Of a stretch of DNA of 64,000 nucleotides, positions 43,103 through 50,870 are shown in pieces (the stretch's first letter is position 1; each line of letters opens with the position of its first letter). The stretch comes from Dactylosporangium siamense (GTDB taxonomy: Bacteria > Actinomycetota > Actinomycetes > Mycobacteriales > Micromonosporaceae): NCBI RefSeq assembly GCF_016862795.1, contig NZ_BONQ01000107.1, forward strand, positions 62,001 through 126,000, read 5' to 3'. Position numbers and translations under genes: made by a program. The notes under the pieces were generated by a model. That model did no database searches and was not told the origin of the DNA. It worked only from the letters and a program-made list of their open reading frames with translations.

Positions 43103-44263
43103 TCAGATGACGATGAGCTCCGGGTGGGCATGGCGCAGGAAGTCGTGGTGCGCCACCTCCCACCCGTAGGCGCCGGTGTTGGCGAACACCAGCACGTCCC
43201 CGGCCCGCACGGCGGTGACCGGCGCGTCGCGGGCCAGGACGTCGCGGGGATTGCACTGCTCACCGGCGACGTCCACGGTCGCGTCGCGGACCTGCGGCCG
43301 CTCGAACGGATACGGCCACGCGTCGACGGGCAGCACCGTGAACGGGTGGCTGTACCCCCACGACGCCGGCAGCCGGAAATGATGCGTGCCGCCGCGCACG
43401 ACGACGAACCAGCGCCCGTGGGTCCGTTTGACGTCGAGGACCTCGGCGGCGTACCACCCGGCGCTGGCCGCCACGAACCGGCCCGGTTCCACGACGAGCG
43501 TCGCCCCGTCCGGGAGATCAAGATCACTGAGGGCGTCCCGGAACGCCTCGAGGTCGAACCTGCCGTCGCCGGCGATGTCGACCCCGAACCCACCGCCGAC
43601 GTTGACGATCGGCGCCCGGACGCCCCACCGTCCGGCGGCCTCGCCGGCCCACGCGACGGCGTCGCGGATGTACGCGGCGTGCGCGGCCGCGTCGAGATTG
43701 TTGGACACCGCGTGCAGGTGGAACCCGGCGACGTCGAGGCCGCCTTCCCGGGCCAGCCGGACCGCCTCGGGCAGCAGCTCCTCGTCGATCCCGAACGCGG
43801 TCGGCACCCCCGCCATCGCATGGCTGCCCGGCAGGGCCGGGTGCGACCGGTTGACCCGCAGGCAGACCCGCGCAGGCCCGTACACCGTGAGCCGCCGCAA
43901 CTCGTGCAGGCTCTCGACGTTGACCACGGCCCCGGCGGCCACCGCCGCGCGCAGGTCCGCGTCGGTCTTCGCGGGCCCGCTGAACACCGTGAACGGCGAC
44001 CCGGCGGCGACGGCCGCGGCGAGCTCCCCGCCGGAGGCCACCTCGAGGCCGTCGACCTGGGTCAGCACCGCCGCCACGACCCGGTCGTCGCCGTTGGCCT
44101 TCATCGCGTACGCGATCCGGGTCCCGGCCGGCAGCGCCGCGCGCAGGGCCCGCACGTTGGCGTGCAGCGCGGCCCGGTCGTACACGTAGGCACAGACCGG
44201 CCGCTCGGCGGCGAGTATGGCGGCGGACACGTGCGGGGGAACCACCAGTCGACTCCAGTCCAT
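43103..44263 (-). CDS. Type III PLP-dependent decarboxylase
   Basis: 386 residues, fold-type III (alanine-racemase barrel plus beta domain), like diaminopimelate/ornithine decarboxylases and SbnH of staphyloferrin B synthesis. The PLP Lys is in YAMKANGDD (about 50-58), the phosphate loop in VNVGGGFGVD, EPGRF follows, and the second active-site block is GEQCNPRDVL with NTGAYGW near the end. HLHAVSN replaces the usual HVGS. ATG 44263 is 21 bp from the divergent NIS-type genes, suggesting it supplies a diamine or decarboxylated block for a siderophore. Confidence 0.85.
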   Translation of the reverse strand: MDWSRLVVPPHVSAAILAAERPVCAYVYDRAALHANVRALRAALPAGTRIAYAMKANGDDRVVAAVLTQVDGLEVASGGELAAAVAAGSPFTVFSGPAKTDADLRAAVAAGAVVNVESLHELRRLTVYGPARVCLRVNRSHPALPGSHAMAGVPTAFGIDEELLPEAVRLAREGGLDVAGFHLHAVSNNLDAAAHAAYIRDAVAWAGEAAGRWGVRAPIVNVGGGFGVDIAGDGRFDLEAFRDALSDLDLPDGATLVVEPGRFVAASAGWYAAEVLDVKRTHGRWFVVVRGGTHHFRLPASWGYSHPFTVLPVDAWPYPFERPQVRDATVDVAGEQCNPRDVLARDAPVTAVRAGDVLVFANTGAYGWEVAHHDFLRHAHPELIVI

Positions 44264-44284
44264 GCACCGGTACGCTTCTCGGCG

Positions 44285-45541
44285 ATGCAGCTCGACTCGA
44301 CTGACCCGATCGCCCTTTGGCAGTACGCGGAACGGTATCTCGGCGTCGGGACCCGGACCTACAGCCCCTACGCCGGCGACCTCGACATCGACGACGCCTT
44401 CCATCCGCAGCGGGGCACGCCGACGTTCCAGCTGCCGACGTTCCAGGTCCCCGGCAGCGTGCACGTCGCCTCGCCGGTCGTGCCGTCGCCGCTGCCTTCG
44501 CTGTATCAGGGACTGCTGCCCGTGCATCCCAACGCGCTGGACGCCCCCGACCTCGTCGGCCGCGCTGAGCTGCTGGCCTCACCGCCGGGCCCGACGCTGA
44601 CCGCGGTGCCGACCGCGAACGCCCGCACCGTCTTCGTCACCGCGATCGACGGCACCCCGGTCGAGCCGCACTTCGTGAAGCTGCACTACCCGCGCCGCCT
44701 GTCCCGCTTCACCCGCCGCCTGCGCAAGCCGGTGATCGAGCTGCAACTGTGGGTGTCCGACGAGCTCGTCCGCGTCGGCGCCCCGGTGCTGCCGGAGGTC
44801 GGCGGCGGCTGGTTCGGCGCGGGCTCCGGTCCGGGGTCTGGTTCGGCCTTCGGTCCGGGGTCCGGTTCGGGTTCCGGTCCGGGTTCCGGGTCCGGCGACG
44901 ACGCCTGGGGCTTCCTGCTGCGCGCCGCCCGCCCCCTTGCCCCCGCCCCGGCGTGGACGGTGCCGCTGTTCGCCCTGTACGGCCGCGACCTGCACCACCC
45001 GACCGACCCGACCCTGCTGGAGCAGCTCGTCGACGCCTTCGACGAGGACCCCACGGCGTTCGTCGCCTCGCGGATCGTGGAGCCGATGGTGCGGCTGTGG
45101 GCGTCGGTGGCCCGCGACACCGGCTGCCCCCTGGAGACACACGGGCAGAACACGCTGTTCGCCTTCGACGTCCACCGCCGCGAGAGCCGCATCCTGTACC
45201 GCGACTGCGCGATCTACGTCGACGCGGCCCGCCGTGCCGGGCTGGGCCTGACGGGGCCGCTGCCACCGGCGAACGTGATCCCACGCGACGTGCCGATGGC
45301 CGCCGACGAGGTGTTCAGCCTCACCTACGACAGCTTCATGGGCCACCACGCCCTGTCCTACGTGGCGGCGCTCGCCGAGCAGCGCTGGGGCGTGCGCCCG
45401 TCGTCGCTGCACGCAGCCGCCCGGGCCGCCTTCACGGCACAGGACCTGCTCCCGCCGACGGTCTATTACTACGACGACGTCCTGTACGACAACAACGACT
45501 GGAAGCTGGTCGACACCGGGCGCCAGCCGGTGTGGCGGTAG
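44285..45541 (+). CDS. Short IucA/IucC-type (NIS) siderophore synthetase homologue 1
   Basis: 418 residues. Motifs match NIS synthetases: LLPVHPNAL (compare HPxHP), TANARTVFV (compare the Ser/Thr-x-x-RT ATP loop), KLHYPRRLSRFTRRL, ETHGQNTLFAF and LYRDCAIYV. These enzymes join carboxylates to amines or alcohols using ATP. At about 410 residues it lacks most of the amino-terminal domain of the usual 580-620-residue enzymes. A Gly/Ser/Pro repeat (about 178-205) is inserted before DDAWGFLL. TACGCT lies 8 nt before the ATG. Confidence 0.75.
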   Translation: MQLDSTDPIALWQYAERYLGVGTRTYSPYAGDLDIDDAFHPQRGTPTFQLPTFQVPGSVHVASPVVPSPLPSLYQGLLPVHPNALDAPDLVGRAELLASPPGPTLTAVPTANARTVFVTAIDGTPVEPHFVKLHYPRRLSRFTRRLRKPVIELQLWVSDELVRVGAPVLPEVGGGWFGAGSGPGSGSAFGPGSGSGSGPGSGSGDDAWGFLLRAARPLAPAPAWTVPLFALYGRDLHHPTDPTLLEQLVDAFDEDPTAFVASRIVEPMVRLWASVARDTGCPLETHGQNTLFAFDVHRRESRILYRDCAIYVDAARRAGLGLTGPLPPANVIPRDVPMAADEVFSLTYDSFMGHHALSYVAALAEQRWGVRPSSLHAAARAAFTAQDLLPPTVYYYDDVLYDNNDWKLVDTGRQPVWR

Positions 45542-45551
45542 GCTCCGACGG

Positions 45552-46769
45552 ATGCGCCTGGACGCTTGGAGCGAACATGACAGCGACGGGACCGCCATCT
45601 GGCAGTACGCCGAGCGATACCTCGGCGGAGGCACCCGCAGTTACAGCCCGTTCGCGGCCGACGTCGACATCTCGACGGAGTATCACCCGCAGCTAGGTGC
45701 CGCTGCGTTCACGGTGCCTACGTTCCGCATCCCGCCGGGGCTCGGCGGGTTCCTGGTGTCACGACATCCGTCGCCGCTCGCCGCGCTGTACCGTGACGGC
45801 GCGGATCTGCTGCTGCCGGTGCACCCGAATGCCCTGGACAGCGACGACCTGGTCCTGCGCCGCGAGTTGCTGGACTGTGAACGAGGCCCGCAGCTGCGGG
45901 TCGTGCCTTCCGCGAACGCCCGCACGGTGTTCGTCCTCGAGATCGACGGAGCCCCGGTCGACTCGCACTTCGTGAAGTTGCACTACCCGCGCCGCCTGTC
46001 GCGGTTCACCCGCCGGCTGCGCAAGCCGGTGATCGAACTGCAACTGTGGGCGTCCGACGAACTCATTGACGCCGACGTGCCGATCCTGCCGGAGGTCGCC
46101 GGTGGCTACATCGGTGAGGGCGAGGACGCGTGGGGCTTCCTGATCCGCGACGCTGTGCCGGTCGGCGCGCAACGCCTGCCGGTGACGGTGCCGCTGTTCG
46201 CGCTGTATGGCGAGGACGTGCGGAGTCCAGGTGATCCGTCGCTGCTGCGGCAGCTCGTAGCGGCGTCAGGCGAGGACGCCGGCTCGTTCGTCGCCGACCG
46301 GATCGTGGCCGCCGCCGTCCGTCTGTGGGTGCGTGCCGTAACGCGGACAGGTGTCGCGGTGGAGCCACACGGACAGAACACGCTGCTTTCGTTCCGCCTG
46401 GACGGTTCGGCCACCGAACTGCTGTATCGCGACTGCGGGGTCTACGTCGACGAAAGCATCCGTCTCGGGCTCGGCCTGTCCGGATTGCCGCCGACAAACG
46501 TCATCGGCCGCGACGTCAGTGCGGACCCGCGTCAGATCCTGAGTCTCGGTTACGACAGCTTCCTCGGCCATCACGCGCTGTCGTATCTGGCTCGCGCCGC
46601 GGAAGAGCAACTGGGCGTGCCGCCGATGCGTTTACGCGCCGCAGCACGAGAGGCTCTCGCATTGACGGCTGAATTTCTGCCACCGACCAGGTACTACTAC
46701 GAAGCTCAACTCGTCGATCGCAATGTGGTGAAACTCGTCGATACCGGCGAGGTTCCTCACTGGCGATGA
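45552..46769 (+). CDS. Short IucA/IucC-type (NIS) siderophore synthetase homologue 2
   Basis: 405 residues, tandem paralogue of the preceding gene. The same blocks occur: LLPVHPNAL, SANARTVFV, HFVKLHYPRRLSRFTRRLRK, EPHGQNTLLSF and LYRDCGVYV. It has no Gly/Ser/Pro insert (GEGEDAWGFL instead). Codon use is less GC3-extreme than in gene 1, so this is not a recent duplication. The ATG lies 10 bp after the TAG of gene 1, and that TAG begins a TAGGCT hexamer 7 nt before the start, so it may also be transcribed alone. Confidence 0.75.
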   Translation: MRLDAWSEHDSDGTAIWQYAERYLGGGTRSYSPFAADVDISTEYHPQLGAAAFTVPTFRIPPGLGGFLVSRHPSPLAALYRDGADLLLPVHPNALDSDDLVLRRELLDCERGPQLRVVPSANARTVFVLEIDGAPVDSHFVKLHYPRRLSRFTRRLRKPVIELQLWASDELIDADVPILPEVAGGYIGEGEDAWGFLIRDAVPVGAQRLPVTVPLFALYGEDVRSPGDPSLLRQLVAASGEDAGSFVADRIVAAAVRLWVRAVTRTGVAVEPHGQNTLLSFRLDGSATELLYRDCGVYVDESIRLGLGLSGLPPTNVIGRDVSADPRQILSLGYDSFLGHHALSYLARAAEEQLGVPPMRLRAAAREALALTAEFLPPTRYYYEAQLVDRNVVKLVDTGEVPHWR

Positions 46770-46795
46770 TCGCGGGGTAGCTTCCCGCGATGAAA

Positions 46796-46818
46796 TCGGG
46801 TACACCTGTTGTACCCGA
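46796..46818. promoter_or_regulatory. Operator-like palindrome before the dual-NTPase gene
   Basis: TCGGGTACA (46796-46804) and TGTACCCGA (46810-46818) are perfect 9-bp arms around CCTGT. It lies 22 bp before the preferred ATG at 46841 and after the stop of NIS homologue 2. It could be a repressor site or an RNA hairpin. Confidence 0.5.
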
Positions 46819-46840
46819 ACGGACGGAGGGGCGCCGCCCG

Positions 46841-49800
46841 ATGCGTGGCCGATTGCTGGTTGGGCTCGGCCTGGTCGCTGTGGCGGGCGGTCTGATCATT
46901 GCGATGGCTCGGGGCCTGTTGCCGTCGAGCCCGATGTGGACATTGGTGCTGACCAGCACGCTGACAATTCCCTTCGCCGTATTCGCCGACCTCATCGCAA
47001 GTTGGTGGGGCAAGTCCGTGGACGGCAACGGCGACCAGCGCGGGATTCTGGTCCGCCATTGCCTCGTCGACGAACGCAACACGCTGCCGCAGGTCGGCAA
47101 AGTCGATCAGCCGGCATTGGTCGGTGTGCACGCACGGGCCGCTGCCACGTCCACCTACGTGCGCCGTGATGTCGACGAAGTGCTCGACGGCATGCTCCGC
47201 ACCGCTCGGGTGCTGGTCGTGCAGGGACCGCACGGCAGCGGTCGGTCGAGGGCGGCGTTCGAGGCCCTACGACGGGTCCATCCGCGCCGGACGTTGGTTG
47301 TGCCGCGAGACCCGGCGTCGTTCGTCGCCGTTGTGGAGGCCAACATTCCGTTGCGTCGGGCGGTTCTCTGGCTCGACGAACTCGACACCTTCATCATGGC
47401 CGACCGCGTCGACAGGTTCCTGCTGCACCGCTTGGCGTCACACCGGACGGGACCCCTCGTCATCGTCGGCACCCGCCTCGACACGGCGCCGGCAACCGGA
47501 CTGCTGTCAGAGTTCCTCGACGGCGCCGACGTCGTCTCGATCAGCGATGTCTGGACCGAGGCGGAGCAGCAACGATTCGACGTCGTCGCCGCAACGGACG
47601 CGGTGCTCGGGGGCGTGGACCGGGCGGCCGGCGACGGCAGGCTCCTGGTGAGCCTTCTCGCGGACGCCACGCCCCCGCCGCGGCCGCCGGTCATCCCGTC
47701 CCAACCGCCCGGACCGCGGGCGTTGCGCCCGAGCATCCCGGCGCCGCCGCTGTGCCTGGGTCGCGACGGTGACGTTGCCGAGGTCGCGACGGCTGTCGCG
47801 GCGCAGCCTCCGGTCCCGATCTGGGTGCATGGTGCGCCTGGCATCGGCAAGAGCACCGTTCTGCGGGCGGCACTGCACCACCCGGCCGTGGTTGAACGGT
47901 TCGGCCCGAGGCGGTTTTTCGTCAGATGCGGCGGCGAGACGCAGGCCGACGCGATCCTTGCTGAGATCGCTGTGGCGCTGCACATCCCGATCGGTCAAGG
48001 CCTGATGGAGGCTGTGATCGACGCGTTGGCCGCCGAGCCGACGCTTCTGGCGCTCGATGAGCTCGCCACGGCGTGGGAGCACGATCGTGATCAGGTCGAG
48101 GACCTGCTGGACCAGCTCGTGGCAATACCCGGGCTGGGACTCGCGGCCAGCATTCGCGGCGCGTCCTCGCCAAGTGTCGGGTTCGCCGTGCGTCGCGTGA
48201 TGCTGCGGCCGCTGGATCAGGCAGTGGCACGGCAGATGTTCCTGTCCATCGCCGGAGACGAGTACTCCCGCGATCACCATCTCGGCGACCTGGTCGCGGC
48301 GCAGGACGGTGTACCACTCGCATTGAAGCTGCTCGCCACAGTCGCCCAGGGCGAACCGAACCTGCGGGGCCTTTGGCGGCGATGGACAACGCAACGTAGC
48401 CTGGTTACCGATGGGTTTCCCGGGCCGGACGGAATGGATGTCTCCGTTGAACTCACCCTCAGTAGTCCCCGCATGAACGGGGTCGCCCATCGTCTGCTCA
48501 CCGCCCTCGGTGCGCTGCCCGACGGCATCGACCTGGACGACCTGCAGCGACTAATGCCGGGAACGGCGGACACTGCTGCGGCGACGCTGCGCAGGGTCGG
48601 TCTCGCCTTCGACGACCAGGGACGTCTGCGGACATTGGCGCCGATCCGTGACTACGTTGCGCGGGAGCGGCCGATGTCCACCGACTTGCGTTCGGTGGTC
48701 CTTGAGCATTACCTCGACCTCGCCAAGCAGTTCGGTTCGCAGGTCGTTTCCGACAACGGTGCGCAGGTGAGCGCGCGACTGGTCGCAGAAAGCGGAAATC
48801 TCGACGCGACGGTGCGCATCGGCCTGACCGACGACGACCCGGCCGCGGCGATCCAGGCGGCCTGCGCGTTGGGCGAGTTCACACGTTGGTCCGGCATCGG
48901 CGATACGGAGCTGCTCGAGGCTGCGGCCGAGGCATCTCACCGAATCGGTGACCTGGCACTTGAAGGCGAATGTCTCTATCGACTCGGCGACATTGCGTTG
49001 CGCCGATGCGAGCTCGACGACGCGCAACGATTCCTCACGAGAGCATTGCCGCTGTTCGAGGCCTCAGGCGACGTCCAGTGGCAGGCGCACACCGTCAAAC
49101 ACATCGGTGACACCGCGTTCGAACAGTCGGAGTTTCAGGCCGCACTGCCCTCGTTCGAGCAGGCAGCCGAATTGTATCGGGCAGTCGGTGACCGGCGGGG
49201 CGAGGCTCGCTGCTTCAAGACCCGCGGTGACGTGTCCGAACGATTGTCTGAATACGATGACGCCATCAGGTTGTTCGAGGCGGCGCTGGTGCTGGTCGAC
49301 GAGATCGGTGACCGGCTCGAGGCGGCCGACCTGAGCCGGCGCCTCGGCGACGTGGCGCTGGCGATCAACAACGTGGATGAGGCCGATCGGCGATACGCCG
49401 AAGCGCTCGCGTGGTATCAGGGCACCGGTGTGGTTCTTGGCCGGGCCAATTGCATTCGGGGGCAGGGCCAGGTGGCGTTGGCGCGCGGGGACTTCGAGGC
49501 CGCGCGTGCCGCGGTCCAACGGGCCGAGCCACTGTACGCACGGATGCGCTACCGCCGAGGTCAGGCCGACTGTGTGACCGTCCTCGGGGAGATCGCTGTG
49601 GCCCGTGGCGAGCTGGCTCCCGCTGTTGATCTTTTCGACGTTGCGCTCGATCTGTACTCGCAGCTGAGTGACACGATCGGGCAGGCGACGTGCCGGCTCG
49701 GGATCGCGGTAGCGACGGCAGATCCGCAGGTCGCGGTTTCCATGGCGACTGCGGCGCTGGCTGACTTCGAGCGGGTCGGTCGTCGGGACGGCGTTGCACA

Positions 49801-49927
49801 GGCGCACGTCCGCCTGTCCGCGTTGGCTCAGGACGCGGGTGTGGCCGATGGGCACGTGCAGGCTGCGCGCGCGATCTGGCAGGCGCAGGGCCGTGCTGAC
49901 AGGCTTGCACTGCTCGAGCAGGCCTGA
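46841..49927 (+). CDS. Membrane-anchored dual-NTPase TPR protein (STAND-like)
   Basis: About 1028 residues. Two transmembrane helices (about 4-22 and 32-52) are followed by a first P-loop module with GPHGSGRS (129-136, Arg instead of Lys) and LWLDELD, then a Pro-rich linker and a second NB-ARC/STAND-like module with GAPGIGKST (331-339) and LLALDELATAW. The carboxy-terminal half is TPR repeats (LGDIALRRCELDDAQRFLTR and similar). Such proteins are signal-driven scaffolds. GGAGGGG 9 nt before 46841 and a palindrome upstream favour this start over the ATG at 46790. Confidence 0.83.
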   Translation: MRGRLLVGLGLVAVAGGLIIAMARGLLPSSPMWTLVLTSTLTIPFAVFADLIASWWGKSVDGNGDQRGILVRHCLVDERNTLPQVGKVDQPALVGVHARAAATSTYVRRDVDEVLDGMLRTARVLVVQGPHGSGRSRAAFEALRRVHPRRTLVVPRDPASFVAVVEANIPLRRAVLWLDELDTFIMADRVDRFLLHRLASHRTGPLVIVGTRLDTAPATGLLSEFLDGADVVSISDVWTEAEQQRFDVVAATDAVLGGVDRAAGDGRLLVSLLADATPPPRPPVIPSQPPGPRALRPSIPAPPLCLGRDGDVAEVATAVAAQPPVPIWVHGAPGIGKSTVLRAALHHPAVVERFGPRRFFVRCGGETQADAILAEIAVALHIPIGQGLMEAVIDALAAEPTLLALDELATAWEHDRDQVEDLLDQLVAIPGLGLAASIRGASSPSVGFAVRRVMLRPLDQAVARQMFLSIAGDEYSRDHHLGDLVAAQDGVPLALKLLATVAQGEPNLRGLWRRWTTQRSLVTDGFPGPDGMDVSVELTLSSPRMNGVAHRLLTALGALPDGIDLDDLQRLMPGTADTAAATLRRVGLAFDDQGRLRTLAPIRDYVARERPMSTDLRSVVLEHYLDLAKQFGSQVVSDNGAQVSARLVAESGNLDATVRIGLTDDDPAAAIQAACALGEFTRWSGIGDTELLEAAAEASHRIGDLALEGECLYRLGDIALRRCELDDAQRFLTRALPLFEASGDVQWQAHTVKHIGDTAFEQSEFQAALPSFEQAAELYRAVGDRRGEARCFKTRGDVSERLSEYDDAIRLFEAALVLVDEIGDRLEAADLSRRLGDVALAINNVDEADRRYAEALAWYQGTGVVLGRANCIRGQGQVALARGDFEAARAAVQRAEPLYARMRYRRGQADCVTVLGEIAVARGELAPAVDLFDVALDLYSQLSDTIGQATCRLGIAVATADPQVAVSMATAALADFERVGRRDGVAQAHVRLSALAQDAGVADGHVQAARAIWQAQGRADRLALLEQA

Positions 49928-49972
49928 CGACAACCTGATCTAGCGATGCGACCTCGGTCGCCGTTCTCTAAT

Positions 49973-49990
49973 CCTAGCATCCTAGGACGC
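49973..49990. promoter_or_regulatory. CTAG-rich motif, copy 2
   Basis: CCTAGCATCCTAGGACGC, 17 of 18 bases identical to 36033-36050 and followed like it by a further TAG at the same distance. Probably a protein-binding site or promoter part for the downstream gene at 50211. Confidence 0.4.
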
Positions 49991-49999
49991 CTTAGGTGA

Positions 50000-50022
50000 C
50001 GTGCCTGACGGCACGCCTTTTG
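50000..50022 (+). terminator. Hairpin terminator after the dual-NTPase gene
   Basis: CGTGCC (50000-50005) and GGCACG (50010-50015) with a TGAC loop, followed by CCTTTTG. It is 72 bp beyond the stop codon. Confidence 0.5.
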
Positions 50023-50210
50023 AAACCCCTGTCTTCGACAGGGGAGGGCGGGGCGGAAGCACCGTCCGGGGCGGGTGGGAACCGCGTCAGCCGTTCGGTC
50101 AGACATGTACCTGCGGTCACCGGGCTGCCCGTTCACCTGCGGAAATGCTGTGATGTACACGAGGATCAGCGAGGATCAGCTGGAAGCACGGACGCTTCGG
50201 GAGGCACCCC

Positions 50211-50546
50211 ATGGAGATTCGACAGCTGTCGCCGGCGACGCACGCCGCAGCGCAGAACAAGACGACGAACCCGCCGGCCGTCGAGCCGGTCGCGCCGCCC
50301 CCGAAAGGTGGGCTGCCCGGGTCGCAGCAGGTGCTCAGCCAGCTGACACCGGGAGACCGGGCGGCCATCTCGGGGCTGACCGGCTATCACCTGTCCCCGA
50401 CGGGGGCGGTGACGAACGTCGGCGGGATGCCGCCGTGGTCGTTCATCATGGCGTTCGCCGCGTCGCGGACCGCCGCGCAGCCGGTGGAGGACACGGAGAA
50501 GGCGACGGACGCGACCGCGGTGGAGCACGTCGACGTCACCGTGTAG
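50211..50546 (+). CDS. Small hypothetical protein
   Basis: 111 residues, no signal peptide or strong membrane helix. The first 45 residues are Pro/Gln-rich and probably disordered. The middle (LTPGDRAAISGLTGYHLSPT) looks folded and the tail is acidic. GGGAGG lies 6 nt before the ATG, which supports a real gene. No family recognised. Confidence 0.6.
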   Translation: MEIRQLSPATHAAAQNKTTNPPAVEPVAPPPKGGLPGSQQVLSQLTPGDRAAISGLTGYHLSPTGAVTNVGGMPPWSFIMAFAASRTAAQPVEDTEKATDATAVEHVDVTV

Positions 50547-50870
50547 CGGGGCCCGCCGGGTGTTGGGCGCGCCGTGGTGCCGGGTGTAGGTGACCTGGCG
50601 GCGACGGTTGGAGACGACGACGGCCGGTGTTCGAGGTGCCGCGTTCGCGAGGACGGTGCTGTTGAGGGCGCAGTGGGTGGCGCGTGAGACGGCCGGCCGT
50701 GAGCGGGTCAGGATGTGGTGGGTGGCCGATGGCGGTCCCTGCTGGTGGGGTGCTCGCCCCTCATGAGACGTGCGCCGCCGACCGGTCCGGTCGGCGGCGC
50801 CTTCATGTGTGGGTGGGTGCGCTGGCACGCCGACGGCCTGCGCACCCGGGTCCCAGCTTAGGGTTCGGGT
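50547..50870. other. 324-bp intergenic region
   Basis: No convincing gene on either strand. It is G/T-rich on the + strand and contains the palindrome at 50772-50800. The last 12 bp hold TAGGGT 6 nt before the ATG of the next gene. Confidence 0.5.
50772..50800. repeat. 29-nt near-perfect palindrome
   Basis: Two 14-nt arms (50772-50785 and 50787-50800, GCGCCGCCGACCGG and its complement) flank a single T. As RNA it would form a GC-rich hairpin; no gene ends close by on either strand (the nearest + gene ends 225 bp upstream). It could be a late terminator or a protein-binding site. Confidence 0.6.

Larger units (their letters stand above)
49928..50210. other. Intergenic region with CTAG motif and two hairpins
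   Basis: 283 bp without a gene. It holds the second CTAG-rich motif, a hairpin CGTGCC-TGAC-GGCACG (50000-50015) followed by CCTTTTG that may terminate the NTPase gene, and a tight hairpin CCCCTGTC-TTC-GACAGGGG (50026-50044). A G-rich stretch follows. It could be a structured 5' leader of the gene at 50211; I could not match it to a known riboswitch. Confidence 0.45.

Noticed and set aside
44285-46769. Recent tandem duplication of the NIS-like genes
   Set aside because: Apart from a few blocks the two proteins differ widely and their codon use is different, so the duplication is old or the genes were acquired separately.
50026-50120. Possible c-di-AMP (ydaO) riboswitch
   Set aside because: G-rich segments are vaguely similar, but I could not place the conserved core, and the downstream gene is not a cell-wall hydrolase.
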